From contig DAIRVS010000023.1 of NCBI GenBank assembly GCA_036802685.1, positions 1 to 41,582 on the forward strand: a DNA stretch of 41,582 nucleotides. The letters run 5' to 3'. Numbering within the stretch: the first letter of the stretch is position 1; each line of letters begins with the position of its first letter. Positions 34,234 to 41,318 of this stretch are shown here, in pieces. The translations under genes were made by a program, and so were the position numbers. The notes beneath the pieces are model-generated. The model was given only the letters and a program-made list of their open reading frames with translations, was not told the origin of the DNA and searched no databases. Origin of the DNA: HGW-17 sp938004375 (GTDB lineage: Bacteria; Myxococcota_A; Polyangia; HGW-17).

Positions 34234-34411
34234 CACCCGATTCCGTATTCCGGCCGCGGCGGCCGTTCGTGGACGACCCCCGCCGCGTTCGGGGTCGGCT
34301 GGCCGTCGTTCGACCCGCGGGGTCGCTTCGGCGGCGATGCTAGCACAAATCGTTTGCAAGAAAAGCCGAATCGGGTATTTTACACGCTGCATGCCCCCAA
34401 GGAGGGTTCGA

Positions 34412-35281
34412 ATGAAAAAATACATAGGAATTTGGCTCGTCGCTGCAGGCTTCTTCGCCTGCTCGCACGCCGGCGCTGGCTCCCTCCCGCGCCCGATGAC
34501 CGCACAGGTGGCCGCCAACGCCCGGGACGCCGCCACGGGCACCGTCTCCTCCGTCCCCATCGACGAGGGTGAAATTTGCGATGCAAATATCACAGGGAGT
34601 TCGCGATGCGAACTCCACGAGGACGCCCGCCTAATGGCCCAGAAGGCCCCCGGCAAGCCCGCCACCCCCGCCACCGCCCCGGCGGCCGTCGGACCCAAAC
34701 CGGCCGAGGCGCAGACCGACGCGCCGCCCCTGGCCCGTCGGCTGATCGTATACGCGGCCAACCTCTCGGTGGGCGTCTTCGAACCCGAGAAGAGCGCCCA
34801 GAAGGCCATCGAGCTCGTCGAGAAACTGGGCGGCTACATGAAGTCCCGCACCAACAACGAAGTGGTGCTCCGGGTGCCCGCGGACCAGTTCTTCGGCTTC
34901 ATCAAGGAGCTCGAGGCCTACGGCCACATGGCCTCCCGGGTCATCAACTCCCAGGACATCACCTCCCAGTTCGTCGACCTCACCATCCGCCTGAACAACC
35001 TGCTCGTCACCCGCACGCGGCTGCAGGCCATCCTCGAGAAGGCCCGCAACGTCGAGGAGACGCTGGCCGTCGAGCGCGAGCTCAACCGCGTTTCCGGTGA
35101 AATCGAGCAGATCAAGGGCCGCCTGCGCCTGTTCCAGAACCTCGTGGACTTCGCGACGGTGCAGGTCTCGTTCTTCGTCCGCCACGGCCAGGACTCGGTC
35201 ACCCCGAACCCGGTCAAGGTGGACACTCCCATTTACTGGATCAAGCGTTTCGACGTCGTCACCCTCTTCAGGAACTACTGA
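34412..35281 (+). CDS. DUF4349 lipoprotein (first of pair)
   Basis: 289 residues. Signal with probable lipidation at Cys17 (AAGFFAC), a linker to about residue 105, then DUF4349: RRLIVYAANLSVGVFEPEKS, DQFFGFIKELEAYGHMASRV, SQDITSQFVDLTIRLNNLL, a coiled coil (LEKARNVEETLAVERELNRV) and ending LVDFATVQVSF. The usual C-terminal membrane helix of DUF4349 proteins is missing; anchoring is instead by lipid. Residues of the linker (GEICDANITGSSRCELHE) are encoded by two hairpins that look inserted. AAGGAGG ribosome site. It heads a tight three-gene set (gaps 3 and 9 nt). Confidence 0.85.
   Translation: MKKYIGIWLVAAGFFACSHAGAGSLPRPMTAQVAANARDAATGTVSSVPIDEGEICDANITGSSRCELHEDARLMAQKAPGKPATPATAPAAVGPKPAEAQTDAPPLARRLIVYAANLSVGVFEPEKSAQKAIELVEKLGGYMKSRTNNEVVLRVPADQFFGFIKELEAYGHMASRVINSQDITSQFVDLTIRLNNLLVTRTRLQAILEKARNVEETLAVERELNRVSGEIEQIKGRLRLFQNLVDFATVQVSFFVRHGQDSVTPNPVKVDTPIYWIKRFDVVTLFRNY
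34570..34616 (+). repeat. Two palindromic elements inside the coding sequence
   Basis: Hairpin 1: atttgc-gat-gcaaat (34574-34588), extended by tga/tca outside one mismatch. Hairpin 2: ggagttcgc-gat-gcgaactcc (34596-34616), a perfect 9-bp stem. Both have loop gat and gc-gat-gc cores. They are in frame in a non-conserved linker and absent from the paralogue at 35744. Confidence 0.85.
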
Positions 35282-35284
35282 GCC

Positions 35285-35734
35285 ATGAAACACATCATCA
35301 TTTCCCTCTTCCTCCTGGGTTTTGCGGCCTGCGGGCACGTCAACTTCGACCCCCCCGAAGGCTTCATCGAGCTGCGCAAGTCCGACACCGTGCTGCGCCT
35401 GGTCGCCTCGGATGCCTCGGCCATACGCGTCACCTGGCGCGAGAACAAGAAGAACGGCAGCACGCAGTTCTGGGCCGAGCTCTTCAAGCGTGAGCTCACC
35501 GAGTTCAAGGGCTATACCCTCGTCAAGGAGGAGCCATTCCACGAGAAGGCCGGTGTGATCTTTGATCTGACGGCCCCTTACAACAACTCGGTGTTCCACT
35601 ACACCCTCGCCGTGCTCACCAGCGAGGACGACGTGTACGTGGTGGAGCTGGGAGCCGAGAAGGCCGCGTACGAAAAGCACCGCAAGGCTTTTTTGGACCT
35701 GGTCACGACGATCTACAAGGACGAGATCAAATAG
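35285..35734 (+). CDS. Small lipoprotein between two DUF4349 genes
   Basis: 149 residues, signal and lipobox FAAC (Cys16). The mature part is alpha/beta: DPPEGFIELRKSDTVLRLVA, ASAIRVTWRENKKNGSTQFW, YTLVKEEPFHEKAGVIFDLT, YTLAVLTSEDDVYVVELGAE and KHRKAFLDLVTTIYK. This resembles PsbP- or DUF-type monodomain lipoproteins that bind a partner in the periplasm, but no firm family. It lies in a 3-nt/9-nt gap arrangement with its neighbours, so all three proteins are likely made together and may form a complex. Confidence 0.8.
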   Translation: MKHIIISLFLLGFAACGHVNFDPPEGFIELRKSDTVLRLVASDASAIRVTWRENKKNGSTQFWAELFKRELTEFKGYTLVKEEPFHEKAGVIFDLTAPYNNSVFHYTLAVLTSEDDVYVVELGAEKAAYEKHRKAFLDLVTTIYKDEIK

Positions 35735-35743
35735 GAGGCCCCC

Positions 35744-36655
35744 ATGAAACGCGCACTCTGGGTCCTGACCCTGTTGTGGCTCACCCTGGGCTGTGCCGCC
35801 CGCAAATCCGAGATGGCGCCCTCCTCCCCCGCCCGGGAATACGAGCGGAACCAGTACTACGGGCGCATGGCCGCCGAGAGCACCGCATCGGACGACTCCT
35901 ACCGGCCCGCGCCCACCACGGTCGCCACCGGCTCGAGCTCCTCCGAGAAGAAGATGGAGTTCGACGAGGAGCCCTTGGAGGCCGAGCACATGAGCCCGAG
36001 TCAACCGACACCGGGCAGCGCCGACAAGCCGACCGACCAGCCCCCGAAGGATCCGGCCCCGCCCGACACGCCGGCGCCCAAGCCCGATCCCTCGGTGAAG
36101 CCGTCGCTCGCCCGCATGATCATCTATGCCGCCCGGCTGGTGATCAACGTGCTTGAGCCCGAGAAGAGCCTGGAGGAGGCGCTGACGGTCATGCAGAAGA
36201 TGGGCGGCTTCCTCGCCCAGCGCAACAACCTGTACGTCGAGCTGCGGATCCCGTCCGCCCTCTTCTTCGACTTCGTCCGCGAGGTCGAGAAGCTGGGCGT
36301 GGTGGTCCACCGCACCATCGCCTCCGAGGACGTGACCGAGCAGTTCGCCGACCTCACCCTGCGCCTGGGCAACCTCCAGGTCATGCGGACTCGGCTCCTG
36401 GCGCTCCTCGAGCTGGCCAAGAGCGTGGAGGACCGCCTGGCCATCGAGCGCGAGCTCACCCGCATCAACGGCGAGATCGACGCCATCTCGGGTCGCCTCC
36501 GCATGCTGAAGAACCTGGTGGACTTCGCCACCGTCCAGCTGCAGTTCACCCCCCGCTACGAGGGCGGTCCCGTGACCCCGCAGAAGCTCGCCACCCCCGT
36601 GTGGTGGGTCAAGGGCTTCGACGTCTCCCAATTGTTCGGCGGACAGCGGTACTGA
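35744..36655 (+). CDS. DUF4349 lipoprotein (second of pair)
   Basis: 303 residues, signal peptide ending in LTLGC (Cys17), a long Ser/Pro/Glu-rich linker to about residue 120, then DUF4349: ARMIIYAARLVINVLEPEKS, LFFDFVREVEKLGVVVHRTI, EDVTEQFADLTLRLGNLQVM, coiled coil LELAKSVEDRLAIERELTRI and LVDFATVQLQF. Clearly a paralogue of the protein at 34412, differing mainly in the linker. No C-terminal membrane helix. AGGAGG ribosome site. The hexamer satellite at 36667 and a hairpin at 36743 follow it. Confidence 0.85.
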   Translation: MKRALWVLTLLWLTLGCAARKSEMAPSSPAREYERNQYYGRMAAESTASDDSYRPAPTTVATGSSSSEKKMEFDEEPLEAEHMSPSQPTPGSADKPTDQPPKDPAPPDTPAPKPDPSVKPSLARMIIYAARLVINVLEPEKSLEEALTVMQKMGGFLAQRNNLYVELRIPSALFFDFVREVEKLGVVVHRTIASEDVTEQFADLTLRLGNLQVMRTRLLALLELAKSVEDRLAIERELTRINGEIDAISGRLRMLKNLVDFATVQLQFTPRYEGGPVTPQKLATPVWWVKGFDVSQLFGGQRY

Positions 36656-36666
36656 GGCATTCCAGT

Positions 36667-36696
36667 TCGAAATCGAAATCGAAATCGAAATCGAGA
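36667..36696. repeat. Hexanucleotide satellite (tcgaaa), about five copies
   Basis: Four perfect tcgaaa units (36667-36690) and one variant tcgaga, 11 bp after the stop of the DUF4349 gene. Same hexamer as at 21399-21443. Confidence 0.92.
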
Positions 36697-36742
36697 TCCG
36701 CTCACATCGCCGGATCCTTCCGGTGACGTTGTCACCTCAAAC

Positions 36743-36766
36743 GGGACGCCCTTTTACGGGCGTCCC
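36743..36766. terminator. Strong hairpin between convergent genes
   Basis: gggacgccc-ttttac-gggcgtccc: a perfect 9-bp stem between convergent stops at 36655 and 36778. There is no T-run on either side, so it may act as a bidirectional hairpin or an RNA-stabilising end. Confidence 0.6.
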
Positions 36767-36777
36767 TTGGGGGCCGG

Positions 36778-38166
36778 TCACAGGAGCCTGGCGAGGGCGA
36801 AGCCGGCGACGCCGACGGCGAGCGCCAGGGCAATCCACGCGGCGGCCCCCCAATTCGAGGCGGCGCGCGGTGGCGCGGCGGCAGGCGGCCGATCCTCCTT
36901 TTCGCCGGCCCAGGCCGCGGCGGGGATCGGCTCTGGCTCGAACGCCGCTGCGGGGCCGGTCGCCGCACTGCCCGTCACTCCCTCCCGCACGACGAACACG
37001 GGCCGGGAGCGCTTGCGCTCGGCGAGCTTCTCCGGGCTGCCCATGAGCTCGAGCCACTCCTCGTCGTCGAGGTCCGGCAGCGAGTTCTCGGCGACCTGGA
37101 TGCCCTCGGCGCCGGAGCGCCCCCAGCCATCGCCGAAACCCTGGTCGAAGTCCAGCTCGACACCGTCCAGGCCGGCGACCGGCTCGTCCGGGCCGCCGTC
37201 GACGGCGGGCTCGTCCCCGGCCTGGACCTGCCCCGGATTGAACCGCTGCAGGTACTTCGCCAGGCGCAGGCGGGAGAAGCGGATCTTCCGCTCCACGGCG
37301 TACTTCTCGAGATCGGACACGAGCTCGGCCGCGCTCTGATACCGGTACTCAGGGTTCTTGTCGACCGCCTTGAGCAGGATCTTCTCCAGGTCGGGATCAA
37401 TCCCGGGCTTGACCACCGACGGCAGCGGGATGGGCCGCTCGAGGATGGCCGCGCGGGCCTCGGCGGGGGTGCCGCGGAACAGGCGTCGGCCCAGCACCAG
37501 CTCGTACAGGATGACCCCCAGGCCGAACAGATCCACCCGGTGGTCGATCTGTCCCCCCGAAAGCATCTCGGGGGCCATGTAGTTGACCTTGCCAGCGATG
37601 ATGTCGGCCTCGTCCACCGCCGGATCCGCGGCGGCGGGGCCGCCTCCCTGGACACGGGCCACGCCGAAGTCCACGAGCTTGGCGATGCCGTCCTGGGTGA
37701 TCAGGACGTTCGACGGCGTGACGTCCCGGTGCACCAGGTGCAGCGGGCGACCCCGGGAATCGGCGAGGGAATGCACCGCAGCGAGCCCCTCCCCGATCTG
37801 GGCGATGATGAACAGCGCGTGCTCCAGCGGCAGGAAGCTGCGGCGGGCGATGGCCGCGCGCACGAGCCCCATGAGGTCCATGCCCGCGATGTACTCCATG
37901 ACCATGTAGAGCCCGTGCTCGTCCTCGGTGATGCCGTGGACGTGCACGAGGTTCGGATGATGGAAGCAGCCCGAGAGCACCGCCTCCTGGATGAACAGGC
38001 CGCGGTGCAGGCGATCCGAGGCGAGCTCGGGGTGCAGACGCTTGATCACGACCTGGCGCTGGTAGTTGAACTCGCCGAACTGGTTGGCGACGTAGAGCTC
38101 GCCCATGCCGCCGGTGGCGAGCTTGCGGACGATCTGGTACTGGTTCCCGATGGTGGTGTTTTCCAT
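36778..38166 (-). CDS. Hanks-type Ser/Thr protein kinase, membrane-anchored
   Basis: 462 residues. Kinase domain about 10-275: glycine loop LATGGMGELYVA, ATP lysine Lys42 (VIKRLHPE), Glu61, catalytic loop HRDVTPSN (Asp148, Asn153), DFGVAR (Asp166), and the APE motif YMAPEML. The lysine of the usual HRDLKP is replaced by Thr, a myxobacterial habit. About 280-440 is a linker with acidic, Trp-containing parts, ending in one transmembrane helix near 441-460 (AAAWIALALAVGVAGFALAR), giving a cytoplasmic kinase with little or no extracellular part. AGGA ribosome site in the end of nagZ; gap of 4 nt suggests co-transcription with nagZ and the ROK kinase. Confidence 0.93.
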   Translation of the reverse strand: MENTTIGNQYQIVRKLATGGMGELYVANQFGEFNYQRQVVIKRLHPELASDRLHRGLFIQEAVLSGCFHHPNLVHVHGITEDEHGLYMVMEYIAGMDLMGLVRAAIARRSFLPLEHALFIIAQIGEGLAAVHSLADSRGRPLHLVHRDVTPSNVLITQDGIAKLVDFGVARVQGGGPAAADPAVDEADIIAGKVNYMAPEMLSGGQIDHRVDLFGLGVILYELVLGRRLFRGTPAEARAAILERPIPLPSVVKPGIDPDLEKILLKAVDKNPEYRYQSAAELVSDLEKYAVERKIRFSRLRLAKYLQRFNPGQVQAGDEPAVDGGPDEPVAGLDGVELDFDQGFGDGWGRSGAEGIQVAENSLPDLDDEEWLELMGSPEKLAERKRSRPVFVVREGVTGSAATGPAAAFEPEPIPAAAWAGEKEDRPPAAAPPRAASNWGAAAWIALALAVGVAGFALARLL

Positions 38167-38170
38167 GCGT

Positions 38171-39211
38171 TCAATCCTGTCCGGCGAGCCGCGCGAGCAG
38201 CCGGTCGGTCTCCCCCCGCCACGCCGCCGGATCGGGGAGGGGGTTGGGGGCGGCGGCCCTCAGGCGCAGCCGATCCACCCGGGCGGCCTTCTCCCCGAGC
38301 GCGGCCAGGAAGGCGGGCTCCTCCCGGCCGGCCGCGTTCACCCGGGCCACGCTCTCCTCGAGCAGCTCGGTGGAGGCGCAGATCATCCCCATGTCCAGCC
38401 CGGCGCGCAGGACGGCGACGCCGAGCCCCTCGGCATAGGCCTTCATCGCGCCCATCTCGAGATCGTCGCTCACGAGCACGCCCGAAAAAGGCAGCGCCCT
38501 GGCGCGCCCGATCCAGGCCGGCGAGAGGGTGGCCGGCAGCGCCGGATCGAGCGCGGGCGCCAGCACGTGGGCGGTCATGAGCAGATCCAGGCGGGAGGCG
38601 AGGGCGGCGAACGGGCGCTCGTGGACGGCGGCGAGCGCGTCGGCGGGGAGCCGGCACTCGGCCATCCGCTCGTGGGAGTCCTGGAGCGTGTCGCCGTGGC
38701 CGGGGAAGTGCTTGCCGCAGGACAGAAGACCGCGGGCGGCGAAGGCTGCGAGCACGGCCTCCGCGTGACGGATGACGCGCCCGGGCTCGGTGCCGTAGGC
38801 GCGATCGCCGATCACCGTGTTCTGCGGGTTGGTGAACACGTCGAGGACCGGCGCGAAGTCGGTGTTGAAGCCGTAGTGGAGGAGCTCACGGGCCATGGCG
38901 TCGGCGAAAGCGCGCGTCAACGCGGTGTCGTCGCGCCCGCCCAGCGCGCCGGCGGACGGCCAGCGGACGTCGCGCAGCCGGGCCACCCGCCCGCCCTCCT
39001 GATCCACGCCCAGCAGCAGGCGACCGGGACCGCGCCAGCGCGCGGCCAGCTCGGCGGTCAGCGCGGCCAGCTCCTCACCGGAGCCGAAGTTCCGCGCGAA
39101 CAGGATCACGCCGCCGAGCTCGCCGCGCTCGAGGCGGGCGGCCAGCGTCCCAGGAAGCACGCGACCGGGAAAGCCGGCCCAGAACAGGTTGCCTGCGTCC
39201 CGGAGCGTCAC
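38171..39211 (-). CDS. nagZ: Beta-N-acetylhexosaminidase NagZ (GH3)
   Basis: 346 residues from a GTG in a GTGA overlap with the ROK kinase gene. Removes terminal GlcNAc from GlcNAc-anhydroMurNAc peptides in cytoplasmic muropeptide recycling. Motifs: LLLGVDQEGGRVARL at 66-80; NTDFAPVLDVFTNPQN; RAYG; GKHFPGHGDTLQDSH (His168 to His180, with Asp-Ser-His acid/base loop); and the nucleophile in VSDDLEMGAM (Asp249). Length and motif set are normal for NagZ rather than broader GH3 glucosidases. The long upstream reading frame is only a shadow of the sugar-kinase gene. Confidence 0.94.
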   Translation of the reverse strand: MTLRDAGNLFWAGFPGRVLPGTLAARLERGELGGVILFARNFGSGEELAALTAELAARWRGPGRLLLGVDQEGGRVARLRDVRWPSAGALGGRDDTALTRAFADAMARELLHYGFNTDFAPVLDVFTNPQNTVIGDRAYGTEPGRVIRHAEAVLAAFAARGLLSCGKHFPGHGDTLQDSHERMAECRLPADALAAVHERPFAALASRLDLLMTAHVLAPALDPALPATLSPAWIGRARALPFSGVLVSDDLEMGAMKAYAEGLGVAVLRAGLDMGMICASTELLEESVARVNAAGREEPAFLAALGEKAARVDRLRLRAAAPNPLPDPAAWRGETDRLLARLAGQD

Positions 39212-40143
39212 GTGTCCGCCTCCCGGGGGACGCCCGCGATCCGGAGCCTGACCTGGTCGGCGGCCCCCAGGATGCCGGCCTCGATGGTGTAGCGCGGGGA
39301 CAGCCAGGTCACCGCCCCGGGACAGCGGGCCTCGACGAGCCCGCGCACCCGGGCGGCGAAGACGGGGCTGCCGGTCCACACCGTACCGCCGACCATGAGC
39401 CGGCCGGGATCCAGCAGGGTGATCGCGGAGGCGAGCACGCGGGCCGTGTGCCCGGCGAGGCTCCCGACCAGCTCCAGGGCGGCAATCTCCCCCGCGGCGG
39501 CCCGCGCGTCGAGCTCGCCCAGATGCGCGGGGACGGGCCCCGGCAGCCCGGTGGAGCGCACCCACGAGGTGAAGTTCAACCCGCCCACGAACGCCTCCAG
39601 GCAGCCCCGCCGACCGCAGCCGCACGGAGGTGCGTCGGGGCCGTCCTCCACGGGCACGTGACCGAGCTCCATCGCCAGCCCGCGGGCGCCCTCGACCAGG
39701 CGTCCGTCGAGGACCAGGCCGCCCCCCACGCCCGTGCCGAAGAACACGGCGGCCAGGTGGGTGGGCTCCGTCGCACCCAGTCCGAGATACTCGCCCCAGG
39801 TGATCGCGTTGACGTCGTTGAGCACGGCCACGGGGACGCCCAGCCGCGCCTCGAGGAGCTCGGCCAGGGGCAGGTCGGTCCAGTCCAGGTTGGGTGCGCG
39901 CAGCACGCGGCGGTGGTCGGCGTCGACCATGCCCGCGACCGCGATCCCGACCCCGTCCACCGGCTCCCCGAGCCGGCGGATCTCCTCGACGACCACCTCC
40001 AGCACGGCCTTGGGCGCGCGCGTCCCCAGGACCCGGGTCCGGGCGGCCTCGGGCGCCTGGACGGACGCTCCGGAGAGGCGCACCAGGCCGCAGCGCACGT
40101 TGGTGCCCCCCAGGTCCAGTCCCGCGATCCGCAGTTCAAGCAT
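39208..40143 (-). CDS. ROK-family sugar kinase (glucose or N-acetylglucosamine)
   Basis: 311 residues. ATP-binding N-terminus IAGLDLGGTNVRCGLV (DLGGTN at 10-15), catalytic Asp110 in VAVLNDVNAITWGEYL, GTGVGGGLVLDG, the zinc site His162 with Cys174-Gly-Cys176...Cys181 (CGCGRRGCLEAF) and the usual ROK C-terminal VGGTVW. It phosphorylates a hexose in the cytoplasm. Overlap with nagZ by 4 nt suggests that GlcNAc released by NagZ is the substrate, the same pair logic as muropeptide salvage; the sequence does not exclude glucose. GGAGG ribosome site 9 nt before ATG. Confidence 0.92.
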   Translation of the reverse strand: MLELRIAGLDLGGTNVRCGLVRLSGASVQAPEAARTRVLGTRAPKAVLEVVVEEIRRLGEPVDGVGIAVAGMVDADHRRVLRAPNLDWTDLPLAELLEARLGVPVAVLNDVNAITWGEYLGLGATEPTHLAAVFFGTGVGGGLVLDGRLVEGARGLAMELGHVPVEDGPDAPPCGCGRRGCLEAFVGGLNFTSWVRSTGLPGPVPAHLGELDARAAAGEIAALELVGSLAGHTARVLASAITLLDPGRLMVGGTVWTGSPVFAARVRGLVEARCPGAVTWLSPRYTIEAGILGAADQVRLRIAGVPREADT

Positions 40144-40167
40144 GGTTCAGGCCTCCGATCGGCAGGG

Positions 40168-40368
40168 TCAGTTCAGTTCGAAGTCCTTGCAAAAGGAGAT
40201 CTCTTCCACCGCCGGATCCGAGACCCGGGCGTCGCGGTGATCCCCGTCGGGCCAGAAAAACGAACAGGCCCTGCGGTCGGCGTCATGGTGCACGCACTGT
40301 TCGCAGGAACCGGCGAAGCAAAAGGTCCGGCATTCTGCAAGGAAGGTGTCGTTCTTTCGCTGGAGCAT
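40168..40368 (-). CDS. Small cysteine-rich protein
   Basis: 66 residues with six cysteines in ECRTFCFAGSCEQCVHHDAD, ACSFFWPDG and FCKDFELN. The C-x3-C-x4-C-x2-C spacing suggests a metal-binding site, zinc or iron-sulfur. No signal peptide. The ribosome site is weak, but a good promoter lies just upstream (40390-40418). The sugar kinase starts 24 nt after its stop, so it may be the first gene of the nagZ transcript or the second after the microprotein. Family not recognised. Confidence 0.7.
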   Translation of the reverse strand: MLQRKNDTFLAECRTFCFAGSCEQCVHHDADRRACSFFWPDGDHRDARVSDPAVEEISFCKDFELN

Positions 40369-40389
40369 CTTACGGTCACCGCCACCGCA

Positions 40390-40418
40390 GTTGTAACGGC
40401 AGGCGGCAGGATCGTCAA
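40390..40418 (-). promoter_or_regulatory. Putative promoter before the Cys-rich gene
   Basis: Minus strand: -35 TTGACG (40413-40418), 17-nt spacer, -10 TACAAC (40390-40395). Predicted leader about 15-20 nt to the ATG at 40368. Confidence 0.55.
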
Positions 40419-40431
40419 TGCCTGGCCGTGG

Positions 40432-40518
40432 TCAATTCGCCCTTTTGAGATTGATGGTGGCGTAGACGAGACCCAGGGTGACGGCCATGATCAAGATGTT
40501 GCCAAACACGGGTACCAT
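40432..40518 (-). CDS. 28-residue single-pass membrane microprotein
   Basis: Starts MVPVFGNILIMAVTLG and continues with LVYATINLKRAN: one hydrophobic helix with a short basic tail. An AGGAGG ribosome site 6 nt before ATG is the best in the region, and a TTGACA promoter lies 60 nt upstream. Too short for standard gene callers. Similar in size and shape to small subunits of respiratory oxidases and other membrane complexes, but no match is claimed. The promoter of the Cys-rich gene begins 14 nt after its stop, so it may be part of the same unit or independent. Confidence 0.65.
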   Translation of the reverse strand: MVPVFGNILIMAVTLGLVYATINLKRAN

Positions 40519-40529
40519 TGTTGCCTCCT

Positions 40530-40546
40530 GTGAGGCGACGCCTCAC
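40530..40546. promoter_or_regulatory. 17-bp perfect palindrome, possible operator or leader hairpin
   Basis: gtgaggcg-a-cgcctcac lies between the -10 box at 40555-40560 and the ribosome site of the microprotein. As DNA it is a symmetric operator at the predicted start of transcription; as RNA it forms a 6-bp hairpin beside the ribosome site. Confidence 0.6.
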
Positions 40547-40554
40547 TTACACCT

Positions 40555-40583
40555 ACATTAACTTCTTTCCGGAAATCTGTCAA
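40555..40583 (-). promoter_or_regulatory. Promoter of the microprotein gene
   Basis: Minus strand: perfect -35 TTGACA (40578-40583), 17-nt spacer, -10 TAATGT (40555-40560). Confidence 0.5.
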
Positions 40584-40750
40584 ATCCCGCGCTTCCCGGC
40601 GCTTCGGTCACGGAGTCGACCCTTCCCGGGGGAGATCTGCAACCCGCCAGGCGACGCGCCGCCGGCAGAAGATCGCCCCCCGGCGAGCCTGGAAAAACCC
40701 TTGGAGCGCGGAAAAATTTCACCGGGTCCGGAGATCCGTGCATTCATCCC

Positions 40751-40780
40751 TTGACAAGCACCGGCTTTTCTTCTAATTAT
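40751..40780 (+). promoter_or_regulatory. Promoter of rplM-rpsI
   Basis: Perfect -35 TTGACA (40751-40756), 18-nt spacer, -10 AATTAT (40775-40780). About 85 nt of leader to the ATG at 40873. The region 40584-40750 shows nothing else recognisable. Confidence 0.6.
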
Positions 40781-40872
40781 CCCGACTCTGAAACACCGGA
40801 CCGCTGCAGATCCGGTGCGCGTCCGGAGATGCTTCGGGACCCGAGATTTTTCAGGAATTGTGAGAAGGTACC

Positions 40873-41316
40873 ATGGAAAAGACTTACAGCGCAAAGACCG
40901 GTGAAGTGGAACGCAAGTGGTTTCTCGTGGATCTCGAAAACGAGATCCTCGGCCGCGCGGCCAGCAGGATCGCGACGATCCTCCGCGGCAAGAACAAGCC
41001 CCAGTTCACGCCCCACGTGGACACGGGCGACTTCGTGGTCGTCATCAACGCCGACAAGGTGAAGTTGACCGGCAAGAAGATGCAGAACAAGCGCTACTAC
41101 TGGCACACCGGGTTCTTCGGCGGCATCAAGAACCTGACGGCCGAGGAAGCCCTGCAGCGTCACCCCGACTGGCTGATCCACAAGGCCGTCGCGGGCATGC
41201 TCCCCAAGAACACGCTGGGCCGCCAGCTGATCAAGAAACTGAAGATCTTCACGGGCCCCACCCACGAGCACGAGGCGCAGCAGCCGCAGAAGATCAACCT
41301 TTCGGAGATGCGTTAA
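40873..41316 (+). CDS. rplM: 50S ribosomal protein L13
   Basis: 147 residues, normal for uL13: opening KTYSAKTGEVERKWFLVDLE, LGRAASRIATILRGKNKPQF, HVDTGDFVVVINADKVKLTG, KKMQNKRYYWHTGFFGGIKN, VAGMLPKNTLGRQLIKKLKI and the HEHEAQQP end. GAAGG ribosome site. It is followed by rpsI after 2 nt, the classical L13-S9 pair, transcribed from the promoter at 40751. Confidence 0.98.
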   Translation: MEKTYSAKTGEVERKWFLVDLENEILGRAASRIATILRGKNKPQFTPHVDTGDFVVVINADKVKLTGKKMQNKRYYWHTGFFGGIKNLTAEEALQRHPDWLIHKAVAGMLPKNTLGRQLIKKLKIFTGPTHEHEAQQPQKINLSEMR

Positions 41317-41318
41317 TC

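Noticed and set aside
32617..34809. Extended N-terminus for RNase G (730 residues)
   Set aside because: The first 192 residues have no homology and overlap the divergent lipoprotein gene; the S1-domain N-terminus starts at 34233.
38171..39625. Extended N-terminus for NagZ (484 residues)
   Set aside because: The added 138 residues are Arg-rich shadow of the ROK kinase; NagZ homology starts at the GTG at 39211.
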